Source of the DNA: Strongylocentrotus droebachiensis | Taxonomy: Eukaryota; Echinodermata; Echinoidea; Camarodonta; Strongylocentrotidae | Direction: 5' to 3' | Length of the DNA stretch: 64,000 bases | Assembly (NCBI GenBank): GCA_035222895.1 | Contig: JAVYIG010000171.1 | Location: forward strand, 419,501-483,500 | In this document: positions 45,230-58,400 of the stretch, one piece after another | Position numbering within the stretch: position 1 is the stretch's first letter | Layout: each line of letters starts with the position of its first letter | Position numbers and translations under genes: made by a program | The notes under the pieces: model-generated | What the model saw: the letters and a program-made list of their open reading frames with translations, nothing else | The model's database searches: none | What the model was told of the DNA's origin: nothing

Positions 45230-45399
45230 ATATCAATGCAGAAGTTTGAAGTCGGTGAGATGTATATTGTCGGTCGGCCAACAAGTTTTTATCCGCTGTG
45301 ACGACTTCGAGAGTAACTACAACTACAATACTTGTATTTTCTCGAAGTTTCACTTTCCTATAATATCAGATAAAGAAATCAAAGGTTTTAAATTTTTGG

Positions 45400-46715
45400 G
45401 GAAACTAAATTCAAACAGGGATTGAGAGTCAACAACGGTACGACGAATCGTCTTCCTTTCTTTAATATTTTAAGGAAACGTCAAAGCTTACGCGCTGTGC
45501 GCGGGGGGGGGGAGAAACTGAATTCAGATAAGCATTAAGAGTCGAGAACAGTACAACGAATCGTTTGCTTTCTCTCATAATTTAAGGAAACGTCAAAGCT
45601 TCCGCGCTGTGCGCGGGGGGGGGGGGAGAAACTGAATTCAAACAAGGATTAACAGTCGAGAACGGTACACCACATCGTCTTCTTTCTTTAATATTTTAAG
45701 GAAACGTCAAAGCTTACGCGCTGTGCGCGGGGGGGGGGGAGAAACTGAATTCAGATAAGCATTAAGAGTCGAGAACAGTACAACGAATCGTTTGCTTTCT
45801 CTCATAATTTAAGGAAACGTCAAAGCTTCCGCGCTGTGCGCGGGGGGGGGGAGAAACTGAATTCAAACAAGGATTAACAGTCGAGAACGGTACACCACAT
45901 CGTCTTCTTTCTCTAATAATTTAAGAAAACGTCAAAGTTTACGCGCCGTGCGCGGGAGGGGGAGAAACTGAATTCAGACAAGGATTAACAGTCGAGAACG
46001 GTACACCAAATCGTCTTCTTTTTATAATAAATTAATGAAACGTCAAAGCTTTTCGCGCTTTGCGCGGGAGGGGGGAAACTGAATTCAGATAAATAGGGCT
46101 TAATAAGAGTCGAAAACGGTACAACGAATCATCTTCTTTCTCGAATAATTTAATGAAACTTCAAAACTTCCGCGCCTCGCGCAAGGGGGGGGGGGGGAGG
46201 GGGAGGGGGGACTTTATTCAGACAAGGATTAAGAGTCGAGCACGGTTCAACGAATCGTCTACTTTCTATGAATTCAGATGAGGATTAAGAGTCGAGAACA
46301 GTACACCGAATCGTCTGCTTTTTCTCATAATTTAATGAAACGTCAAAACTACCGCGCTTCGAGCGGGAGGGGGAGAAACTGACTTCAAACAAGGATTAGG
46401 AGTCGAGCACGGTTCAACGAATCGTCTACTTTCTCTAATAATTAAATGAAACGTCAAAATTTCCGCGCTGTGCGCGGGTGGGGGAGAAACTGAATTCAGG
46501 CAAGGATTAACAGTCGAGAACGGTACACCAAATCGTCTTCTTTTTATAATAATTTAATGAAACGTCAAAGCTTTTCGCGCTTTGCGCGGGAGGGGGGGAA
46601 ACTTAATTCAGACAAGGATTAACAGTCGGGAACAGTACAATAAATCGTCTTCTCTTCCTTATAATTTAAGGAAACGTGTAAGCTTCCGCGCTTTGCGCGG
46701 GAGGCCTATCACCAC
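45400..46715 (+). repeat. Tandem array D, about 11 units, with a two-unit higher-order repeat
   Basis: Same family as array A. The first four units form two near-identical 225-bp dimers (about 45465-45685 and 45690-45905), with CGCGCTGTGCGCGGGG palindromes. Later units have TTT, CTC or TTC centres. Confidence 0.88.
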
Positions 46716-47235
46716 ACCCCCTAATGAGCGGGCTTCGCGCGCTCTTTAAGTGATTCGCCTGCTCACTACCGCCCTTCCTAAAATAAGATCCTAGCTCCGC
46801 GCCTGCATTAAAATATATAGCTATGATGCCGACTAAGTTGACGAAATAATTCGTATTTATGTCGTCGAGGAAAATGACCATTTGCGCATACGCAAGTACT
46901 ATAGATAGTCCATAGGAAAACAATTTAGCCTCGGCCCCGGGTTTATAGGGTTAAATTTGTAGATATTGGGACATTTAATTTTGTCGGTAATTGGTGGCTA
47001 GTTTTGTCGGTAATCGTTGGCCTCTACACCCCCCCCCCCCCCCCCAGTGAAAAAGGTCTAACGACGCCCCTGAACACAGCGTGTACACAGGGTTCTGGCG
47101 GCTTCATGCACGGCCACGCCCAATTGATTAAAGCACGTTACCTCGGCTTTAGTGACAAGATAGTGGTTCAAAGGAATTCCGTAAGCCCTTATCATGGACG
47201 ATCTACCCAAGTTTACTGATGCCAGAACGAACTGT

Positions 47236-47503
47236 CAGGGGTGGATCCAGGCGGCGGCAGGGGAGGGGACCCAATTCGTGAGAAAATATTTAGCGGCAAA
47301 ACAGCCGACCGATAATTCGCTCAGTGGGGGGGGGGGGGGGGGGGGTGGTGGTGGTAATGAGCACTAATTTTTTTTTTTGGCCCTCGAAAATTTGAAAAAT
47401 CGCACTCCCCCCCCCCCCCCTTGAGCGCCAGGGGAGGGGGCCCATCTCCCAAAATAGGTAAAATATACGTGTTTGTTACCTGTCCCCCCTGGATCCGCCG
47501 CTG
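47236..47503. mobile_element. Short hAT-like MITE, 8-bp target duplication with one mismatch
   Basis: Starts CAGGGGTGGATCCAGG and ends CCTGGATCCGCCGCTG. The flanks are CGAACTGT and CGAACCGT. The interior has G runs and GAGCGCCAGGGGAGGG, shared with 55534-55742. Confidence 0.8.
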
Positions 47504-47511
47504 CGAACCGT

Positions 47512-49332
47512 AGCCCTTTAGACGGCGCGATGGAAGCAGCCGAAGAAGTAATTATGTAACAAAATACAATCATATTTACATTTTGAATAGTGCATAGTTG
47601 TTGATAATCGGCCTATTGAGATTAATTCGTACGCCAATCATCCGAAATATGTATTGATGTTGTTTTTTTTTTGCACAATGAATTAACATTTTTATCATGC
47701 TAAGGTGAGCAAATTTAATTAGTAAAATTGTAATGGGTGTGACACACAAGACACGTACTTTAAATGTTCGAGGTCGGTGGAAGATTATGACTGTATCTAT
47801 TAATGTAATGTAGGCAAGGGTGTCGATTTGTATCCGTGGCTTGGGGATGATTAGGTGCCGAAACATTTTCAGCAATGGATCAAAGCAACCAAGAGGTAGA
47901 AGCGTGTGGCAGGTTGCACCCCCTCCCTTCAAAGTTATTAACTTTTTGAAGTCACCCTCAATAAAGATAACATTTCAGAGAATATAAGAGTGGTAATCAA
48001 ATCAATAACATGCTAAATGTTAGTCCTGACTCTTGCCTGCAGTGTATGCCTACCAGACTGATAATTATCATCTATTTTTAAACGAAATTTAGACATTACC
48101 AAACAAAAATTCAGTGGTGAGGGATATCAACTAGTAAAAGTATTATGTTACCAGTGGGCAAATGCATTATAAGCAACCAGGAAAGGTTCATATGGACAGA
48201 AAATTCTTTATTTCCTGCTTTGTGATAGAAACATACATTTTATGAATATTGATGTCTTCAAACAACATTCATCGTGAAAAACTCAATCCAAATATTATGT
48301 GTAAGGAGATCTCAAAAAAACATAGTTCTCATTAGTAAATGAAAAACATATTGCTTTTGGTTCTTCATTTGACTCTCTTCCTTCTTTAATTAAACCAACT
48401 GAATCCTCTCTGCGAGAAACTCAATTCAATCTCAAAATAACAGAAAATTTCCAATCCTGATCTCATACAAACTGTCCGTTTCTTAAAAACACAATATAAA
48501 ACTTCCGTTCCAACTACCAAACAACATACTTCCATTATCTCCTTCTCACCCAGATATACTTATCAGTTATCATACCAGATACTACGCTCTAAAATATAAG
48601 CATAATATTCCCCTAAGGCCCTGACCAGAGCACTATTTTTTTCTTCAAAGACTATTACACAGAATCTGATGCGATAATTTATCAAATATGAGATTTCATA
48701 CAGAAATTACAAATGCAAAGCTATAAGTTTACTTTAAGTAAGTGACATTGCGACAAAATCGAGAGGCTTTCCATTTAATAAACGAATGACTTCCCAGGTC
48801 GTTACTTGTCCATAATCATTGCGACATACTGGAAGTCCAGAATCTGGCCGATTTAATTTTGAATTTGAATTCCACCTCACTGTTCCAACGCAAATATTCA
48901 TATAACATGCATTCTAGGTTGACTATAATATTACGGGAAAAAAGACGCCTACCGGGCTGCGCTCTCGGCGTGGGAAGAGGGAGGCGGAAACGGTTCAAGC
49001 AGTGGACTAATCTAATTAATTTTAGCCAAAAAAATTAAATATTGATTACCTTTGTTATCATTTTGCAAGATGCCATAGAATGCTTCTATAATGTTGTTTT
49101 TTATTAATTATGAAACAACTCTGTATTATCATATCATGTTTTGTGTACCAAATAAAATATCATTTAAAAAGAAGGAAAACAAAATCATAATTGGTTTCAG
49201 TACCTTTTTTAATACCCGTAATGAGAGTGTTTTGTGTGTGGTTCCAGAAGATGAGCCACAAAAATGGAAGAATAGCCGCATTTTCACGTCCATCCCTTGG
49301 TCTATCTTTCAGGTTCTCGCCCCACCTGTGCA
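47512..49332. other. AT-rich upstream region of the DUF1647-like gene
   Basis: No transposon with clear borders and no convincing exon. It presumably holds the promoter and 5'UTR of the gene that starts at 49333, but no core promoter element stands out. Confidence 0.5.
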
Positions 49333-49426
49333 ATGATGCGATTTCGGAACATCTTTTGGGTGCTAATCCCGATGGTTATCTTGACAATCTGTCTGCTATA
49401 CATCTCAGTAAAATACGAAGTAAACA
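49333..49426 (+). CDS. DUF1647-like exon 1: start and signal anchor
   Basis: Two ATGs in tandem at 49333; the first is chosen. It encodes the short N-tail and membrane segment and ends GTAAACA|GTGAGT, phase 1. It is too short to stand out as an open frame and was placed by its phase match with exon 2. Confidence 0.75.
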
Positions 49427-52400
49427 GTGAGTATTCAAATTGTGTTTCCTTGATATTGTGAGCGTAGGATATTATGTAAGATATTTTGTATGTATTTGAA
49501 AATCACGTGATTGATAAAAATTAAACGCCTGAACTTCTGAAGGCTAATGATGGCCAGGAGAATGAACATAAATGGAATTCGAGGCATTGTTTTGATTGCC
49601 CCAGTGTATTTGATTTAGTCCTTTTATTTGTAAACAATGCTGCGTTTTGTGTGCCACAATGGCCATTTTATGACCCTAGCTGTTTGTGCTTTACATTAAT
49701 GTCCATGGCAATCAATTACACTTACTATATTTTGTTCTTTCTTTTTTTTTTGTCCTCTTACCGAGCTGTTTTATTTCACATGTCATATATATTTACATCA
49801 ATTTACATTTTAACATAATAAAAAAAGACAAAAGTAACATTTCTTGAAAAATGTCTTTGTGTTTCGTCATTAAAAAAACTTTGATTATTTGCTATGTAAT
49901 ATCGTAGCTTTAATTTAAAATTTATGAACAGACTTTTACTATAATTGTACTCATATGGAAACGTTTGCTTTGATTTGTCTCATAAAAGAAGTTGACCATA
50001 ACCTGACTCCCACACGGTGTTGAGTGCTCAGGGGTCATGGGCCACTGGCTTCACCGGGCAGGTAGTTCCATTATGTGAATGGGTAAATTAACAAAATTAT
50101 TATTACAAAATGAGGGGACACATTACATTGTACAATAGGGACACACATTGTGTTTATTGTGCAGAACATACTCTTTTATTGACTAACTTATTGAATGAAA
50201 CTATAAAAACAAAATGCATTTTGTATTCTAACAATTGGAGTACAAAGAATAATAAAAGGGGGAATGAAATGCATAAACAACACCCCTTGGAAGGAAGCAT
50301 TCATAAATTTGAATACATAATTATAGTTGATAAACGACTCCGCATGAAACTATAATACCAACATGTAACTTGCGTTCTGGCAATTGGAGTACAAAGAATG
50401 ATAGCAGGTGAATGAAATGCTTCAACAACACAAACACCTGGGAAGGAAGCATCCATAAATTTGAATAATTTAGTTGATAAACGATTTCGCATGTGGACGT
50501 TTGAAGGAGCAGAAAGCAGTGGATTCTTAACAACACGAACCCGTTTAACAGAATGTCGGAACGTAAATTAAATGTGGCGCGGTTGGAAAATGCATCTTTC
50601 TACCCTGCGACTGGTACGATCCAGTAAATTAAAACAGTAAAATGGTTCTTATTTTAAAATTACTCATTAAATAAAACCCAAAACTTCAGTGATATCAGAC
50701 AAAATATGTTATATCTTACTAATAATTAAAAAAAGATGTATAAACATTGTGAAAGTGTAGCATTTTACGATAAAAGACACCGATTGAGCGAAGATGACGT
50801 CATTAGAACCTGTTTATGTACGCTTGCATCAGGGAATTCAATGCCAAAAGGTCAACTCTGACGCTGATAAGTTATTGGTCAAGTCTTTTTGTTTCCTTTA
50901 TTCCGACAAAATTATACAACCAATCAAAACAAGTTTAATACCAGAAGAATGCTAACGATTAGTATTTTCATTAACCGCTTGCCCCAAAGTCGCTTGACCA
51001 CAGTGAAACGAGTGAGAGCTCGCGAGAGCGGCCAAAGTATGATTGAAACTCGATTTTTGCTCCAACGCAAAAAGAGACGACATTGTGCTGGATAAATCTA
51101 TTTTTTCCGACAAAAGTACAGAAAATGTGCATATGGTCTTTTTATATTATACTTTATGAAATGTTACCCGATTGGCTCCCGGGCGCCCCAATGCTGGAAA
51201 GAAACGCACATTTTAGAAAACTTCACTTTTTCATGGAAAAATGCTTATTTGTTCTATGCACGCAAGTCAGATTGAGCGGATGATACAACATTTCCATATG
51301 TTTACCATCACACCGAAGTTTAATATACATTAGGTATATTATGTATTGTCCTAAAAATTAACATGAAGTTTATCACAAAGTTTTCCTTTTTTTTCAATAA
51401 AATAACCTAGAACTAATGCTTTTTCATTAATATTTATTTGTTCATGAAAGTAATCATAATATAAGTTTTCAATAATTGTCCAAATAAATCTAACCTTGTT
51501 ACATTTTAACAAGACATGAAAAGTAGTTTCTGTTTCTTTACTTCACACTGGTCAGTCTCCATTATACGCCATCTGCATAAATTATGTAAATATTTTGTTC
51601 TTTATAAGCTGATAAGCAATTTTTACTTTATATCTAAACATAGTTCATAATTACAAGCATTTTCTACCCCACTAAATTTCTACTTTAACAGTAACTCAAC
51701 GAAAACCAATGCAACTGAAGTATACTGGTTCTGCCACTTTCATTAAATCAAGTCCAGCGCTGCCCCATCCTGACACAGAAGATCCTCTCCATGGTAACGA
51801 AGACAGTGATGTGGGAAAAGACTTGAATACTGGAGCTGTTAACTTTACGGTAATTATTTCTTTATGGAGTAAGCCGGATGAGGGTCGTTTTACAGTTCAA
51901 TAGAATCGTAATTTATAGAGCCATGAATATGAGTTAGTAAAATTATTGCTACATAATAATTATGATGACTTTCCGTGAATGGGAAAGTATTGCCCTTTAT
52001 ATTCTTTTGATGAATGAAACCTGCGGATAATGTATATAGACGTCTATTCTAACGAGTGACGATTGTATTAAGATGATATGCAAGTGGAATCATTACCATT
52101 TACGCATAAATGAGCATAGTCATTTAATAAAAAGTAAGAGAAAAATATTATAAAAAAATATAAAAAATAAAAACAATCAAACAAACAGATAATAAAACAT
52201 AGCATAATCACCAAAAAACACAACATAACTATTTACATAAATTACATTAAAGGCAATTAGATCAAATAAAACTACTCACTATTAAGAAGATAACATTTAA
52301 ATTTTTCATGAGTGAATGCTAGAACAGTGGATATTTCTTTTAATACATTTGGTAACTCAATTCAAAGCTGTGGGCCTTTAAAAATTACCGTGCTCTTGAA

Positions 52401-55400
52401 AGTTAAGATTATAAAAAGGTACATAGTACATTTTATTGGAATTTCTTGTTTTATACTTATTGATGTTGCTATTATATTCAAATAGTTATGAAAGTTATTT
52501 GGTAATAATTGGTTAGAATGAGAAAACATAAACGATGCTAGTTGTAATTTATTTATATCAAAAAATATTTAATATTTTTAACTTTTTAAATAAATTTTGG
52601 GTATGTGCTAAATAATTTGATTTGGTAATTTTTGTGATGAATAAAATGAGCAATGTAACCACTGAATTTCATTATTGGTAAACAATTATTTTACATGGTG
52701 AATAAATAAAACAAACAAACAAACTTTTGAAATTTCTTAATCGGACCTGCTAACAGTTAAATGAATGCGCCCACCCAAGCGTGAAAGTTCGAAACTTGAT
52801 CTTACTTGATGTTGGTAGAGTATAAATTTACCTTTAATTTTATAAAAACAAATTTATCTTCTCATTGGTGTTGGTAGAGTATAAATTTTCCTTTAATTTT
52901 ATAAAAACAAATTTATCTTCTCATTGGTTTTGGTAGAGTATAAATTTTCTTTAATTTTATATATTTGTTTAAATCTTTTCATATTTTATTAATGTTTTAT
53001 ATGACAGTTTTGAGCAATAAAGAGTGTCCAATTTCTTTTTTGCTGGGTGCATTTTTGTATTACGTGGTACGGCATTGTAATTTTTGCTCATTAATTTAAA
53101 CAGATGGGAAAGACTATTGAAATTCTTCATTTATTTATTTATTTAAATTCATATATATAAGGTGAAAAGCCCAATCAATAAGATTTGGTTTCTACTTGGG
53201 CCGTGTCAAACATTAAACAATGCATTCATAAACATTGCGAATCTGAATTACATTAAATGACAACGGTATATAAATACACGGAGTTAAAACAACAGAAATG
53301 TAAAGTAATAGCATCACTGCAGAATGAAAGAATGTGTCCTTATCAGGGGCGGCGATTTCTTTTCATGACCGGGGGGACGAAATGCGAGGAACGAGGGAGG
53401 AGTGACGTAATGAGCCAAAACGTTTTTTTTGGGGGGGAGGGGAGAAAAAAATCCGCATCATCATCGCTCTTACATGTTACATGCAGGCCCCGCGGAACCG
53501 TTTTTCAAAGTTGGAGGGGGGGGGGGGGATGAAGTATTTGCGATCAGATAGAGCAAAGCAATTAAGTTGGGTGTAACTTTGGCGGGGGGTCCAGGGGCAA
53601 AGCCCCGGCGGGGGTCAAGGGGCGGAGCCCCATGAAGCTCAGAGTTTTTAGGCATTTAATAAGGGTCAGATGAGCATATTTTGATACCTTATTTGTGACA
53701 CTTGCATGCAGGTCACTAATCGTACTGGGGTCCAGGGGCGAAGCCCCCAGAAGCTCAGCGGTTTTAGGCATTTAATTACGATCAGATGAGCATCCAGGGG
53801 CCGCCTTATAGGGCCCTTGGTGGGGTTTAGGGGGCGGAGCCCCCGAAAGCTCAGGGTTTTAGGCTTTTGAATATGGTCAGATGACTATCCAGGGGCCCGC
53901 TAAGGGCCCTGGTGGGGTCCAGGGGGCGGAGCCCCCGGAAGCTCAGGTGTTTTAGGAATTTAATTATGGTCAGCTGAGTAACCAGGGACAAGCCTTAGGG
54001 CCCTTAGTGAGATATAGGGGGCAGAGCCCCCGGAAGCTTGGGGAAAATCATGCCATTCAGTAACATTTGTAAATTGGTAACTGGTATCGAATTAGAAATA
54101 AACCACGTTTGAATTTTATCGGGGGGGGGGGGGGACTGCCCAAAGCACGAGTGAGTGAGCATAGTGAACGAGAGGGGACAAGGTAAATTATATTTCTTAG
54201 CAAAACTATAGTATGAAAACAAACAAAATACCTGTTTCACACTTCACTTTTCTACAATATTAATTGTACATTTTGAAGGATATTATGCGAGGGAGCATAG
54301 CTCCCGAGCCAGAAGATGTTTGCATTTTTATTTGTCTAAACGCTGCACTCTTGGGCCCTCCAAAGCCTAATAGTGTGTTGCAGTCTTTAGTCAGTATTTG
54401 CTGTACATTATTTTTGTGTACTTTTTCAAATTTTCCGGGGGGGACGATCCCCCCCCTACAAAAATCGAGGGGGGACGTGTCCCCCACGTCCCCTCGGGAT
54501 CGCCGCCCCTGGTCCTTATTCATAATAGTTTAACCGGTTGATATATCGAAAGTCTTTCACTTTTGAACTTACTATTCATAACGATGTTTCACGATTTGCC
54601 TTTCTTCACCAACCTGTAGAATGCACAAATTGATATTGAACGCTGGATACCTCCTACTGATGAACTGTACGATAGGCTTAGGATCGTAACTGCCATTTCT
54701 CAGAACCATTTTGAAGAGGTCATGCCTTGGATTGCTACTATTCAGGAGTTTGAGCCACAGAAAACCATCATCCTCTACAACTTGGGATTAAATATGATCT
54801 CTCTACAAAAGGTAATATTGCACGTTTCATGTTTTTATAAATATTATTGAATTAATCATTGGAAGTACGTAATCTAATTTATGATATATCATCAAATGAT
54901 TTTGAGCTGGCTAGTAAGGCAGAACAACTTTAATAACAAATTACTAATTGTGGGCAGAGGCTTGGGGGCAAGAGGTCACATGCCCCTACTTTTTCTAGTA
55001 CCTCAAAAGTACCCCTTTTTACGTACGAAATGTGCCCATTTTTCTTCCAAACAAGGGCACCTTCCCATTCTCATAACTGCCCCCTTTTAGTACCTCTGAT
55101 AAGTGTGCCTATTTAAGTCTGATAGGTGCACTTCTCATTTCCATGTTGACCCTTCTCATCTCTGGTGAATGCCCCTTTTTAGACGCTAGAAGTGCCCCTT
55201 TTCCTTTATAATAAGCGCCCTTTTCCCTTCTGATAAGTGCCACTATCAAATATGATAAGTTCCATTTATTGCTTTTGACAGGTGTTTTAAGTGTCCCTTT
55301 TCCTTTCTATGACTGCCCTTTTAATAATCAGTGCCCATTTTGGCCTATATTCCCCATTTCTACCACCACGATGATAGACAGTAACAGGGGGGGGGGGGCA

Positions 55401-58400
55401 GGGGGACATAGTGCTCCACATTTCATAAGAACGAACCCTGCCCCTTTCATAATATGATCGTGCTCGTTTTCAACGCTATCAAACTTTTCCTTCTCTAGAT
55501 TATTTTAATGTATAAAAAGTGTGCCCCTTTTACCAGGCGCGGATCCAGGATTTCTTAGGGGAGGGGGCCCAACTTTTTTTTTTTTTGGCTCCCAAAATTT
55601 TTTCAATTTGCACCCCCCCCCCCTTGAGCGCCAGGGGGGGGGGCCCAACCCCCAAAAAAGGTAAAAATCACGTGATTTTACATGATTTTTTTCTCAAGGG
55701 GGGGGGGGGGCCCGGCCCCCCCCCCCCCTGGATCCGCCACTGCCTTTTACTCACTTTAAACTGAGGCGATATATTCTACTCAACTGCTAAATGAGGCATT
55801 CTTCCATTTTTTAAAAACCTATGTCCTTTTGAATTTCATTGAATACCAAGCTAATCAATTGCCCAATAGCTTTGTTCAAGAATATAAAGGTTCATACAAT
55901 AAAGGAGTTCTCAAAATCAACTGCATTTGTAAAACCAGATGTCATGCAAGCCACGTCATAGTATCTCATTAAGTAATATATTGTCTTATCATTTCTTTCA
56001 TTATGAGATTGTGCTTTAAACCCCGTCAGGATTTTCATCTAAATATTAAGGTCTAATCTGTCACAATGCCACCTCAAAAACCTTAAAATTTCGCTCGGTC
56101 GCAAATGAATCATCAAACAATCATACAGGTATGCTGCTGGTGAAGCAGTATCTAGGACCAACACGTAAAACAGTATATCTTTTCAAAATGAACGAATTTT
56201 TGTTCACTTTTCCTCAAAATTTCATCAAACTGATTCCTTGATTTTTCTTTCACATCTCCACACAATACCACCCACATATCTGACTTATCGATCTCTGTTC
56301 TACACGCGCTCTCCAGTCTCTTCGTTCAATTATCATTAGAACATAAGGGAATGGCGGTCACTCTTGACAAATGATTGAAACAAATGAAAACAAGATATGC
56401 AAATGTATTATACAATTTAATATGTACCACTGAATACAAATAAATACGACTGTGTACAAATCTATTACTATTACGAAGATAAATTCATCTTCTTTATCAC
56501 AGCTTAATAAGGATAAATTTATCTTCATTTAACAGCTCAATGAGGATAAATTTATCTTCATTTAATTGCTAGATGAGGATAAATTTATCTTCATTTAACA
56601 GCTAAATGTAGATAAATTTATCTTCGTTAACACAGTGCAATGAGGATAAATTTGTCTTCATTGAACTGCATGTGTTTCAACATTTTCTCTTTGCTAAAGA
56701 GAAAATGTTGAAAATCGTCCCTGAAAATGTATCAATTACAATGTACGCGTATATGCCAATATATATTGTTTAAAGCTTGGAGGTTACCATTAGTTGCTCC
56801 GCCCCTTCCCCCCCCTTCCCCCCAGAAAGTGCCCCTTTTTGTTGGTGCGCCCCCACTTTGAAAGATGCTCTCCCTCCCCTGATAGGAAAGCACACAATTA
56901 TGAAATACATGAAATAAATCTGATTCGCCAGCATTAGTAGCAGTTCCGGAAAGTTTGTAGATCAATGTTTTTATCAACAAGACATTCATCATTTTACCCC
57001 CCCCCCCCCTCCTCATGTCCGCAGGTCAAAAACTTGTGTAACGTTCAGGTGCGAGAATTCCCTTTCAGCTCCTATCCGGAACATGTCAAGAATCTGCACA
57101 CGTACGCCTGGAAACCAATCATAATTGATGTAAGTACAATCAACTATGTGCAAAATGTATTTCTTTGTCTTTTGAATATGCTCTTAATAGTGAGGGTTGA
57201 ATGGGTTCAGTGTGCAAAGGTACGTCCAAATAAGTTCAAATCATTATGACTGCGGATGAGTATGCCGTTCGTTTTTACTGTAATTTACAAAAAATTCGTT
57301 GGATATTAATTTGAAAATAAATCACAGTGCCATCGCTCAAGATTACTAGAAGATCTCATTATGAAAACGCATAGGTCGATCAGCTCCACATTTAATTCAA
57401 TTTTTTAGAAGTCCATAATTAAGAGATCAAACCTAATTAGGCGAATAATTACATGTTCACGAAAATTGTAGAATAGCGTGCTAAAACTCTGTATACCAAA
57501 TAAATGAAGTTCAAATTAGTTGTTGAATTCAAGACATGGGTATGAAAAGTAAAAAAAAAATAGCTGTCTAAAGGGGCTTTCACTCTGGGCCTTGCGTAAA
57601 GTTGCGTAGTGTTGCATTCCGACTACGCCGAGCGTACGCAACCCTATGCCGGCCTGTACGTATAACTGTACGCTGAGGGACGCAAATGGGTACGCGAGAT
57701 GGACGCACAAAATTAAACATGTTTAATTTTTGTTTGCGTACCTTCGGCGTATAGACACTACGCAGACAGTACGCTACCCTATAGCTGTCCGACCACAGCA
57801 CACAAGACGGTGCTGATGGTGAATGACTGTGGACTGCATGTGAATCATAAGAACTTTTTCATCAGTGTTTCTATGGTGATGAAAGACTGTTATTGCAATG
57901 ACGAACCTTCGTCATTGCCTTGTTTTCGTTCACATTCTGCCCCATTAATATTCTCCTTTTCCTCCTTTTCCTCCTTATCCTTATCGTCCGGAAATCGCAT
58001 TCGTTTTGCACGTAGTGCTTGTGATTCCTAGTAAGGTGCTTTCCTCATGTCCTTTTCCTTTCAAATTTCAAAGGCATAGTCTCTAACATCTCATCAAGGT
58101 CACTACATTCTTCGATTTTGGAAATCACTCATGCATGACCGTCCAGGTGCCATTTTGTCCGTTTCTGGTCCATTTTAAGGTCTTTATATCTTCCTTCCTA
58201 TCTCCACTATCCTAGATCCTACAAACTTCTAACAAATTCCTCTAGATAGTCTGAGAGATGTTCTTTCATCTGCGACACATGACTTGACCTTCAAAATGCC
58301 ATCTTCATACTCGAAATTCAAATCTAAAACCGACTCCGTCAAAAATCTCTCAAGTTCTTGAAAAATGGACCCCTAAATAATCTAAAACTGCCATAACTTT

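Larger units (their letters stand above)
43356..47072. mobile_element. hAT-like element C (same family as element A), 8-bp target duplication, with nested element
   Basis: Starts CAGGGGCGTCTCC and ends ACGACGCCCCTG. AACACAGC flanks both sides (43348-43355 and 47073-47080). Same order as element A: C/G hairpin, homopurine tract, GTCGGTATTCTTGCTCGATC segment, hairpin array, unique right part. A second hAT-like element (43821-45229) is inserted in it. Confidence 0.87.

Noticed and set aside
47004..47219. Open frame over the right end of element C
   Set aside because: The first part is a C-run translation; only the part after 47080 looks protein-like and it is covered by the broken-fragment finding.
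57516..57801. Arg/Tyr/Val-rich frames at the left end of the TACGC element
   Set aside because: Explained by TACGC/GCGTA word repeats in the terminal inverted repeat.
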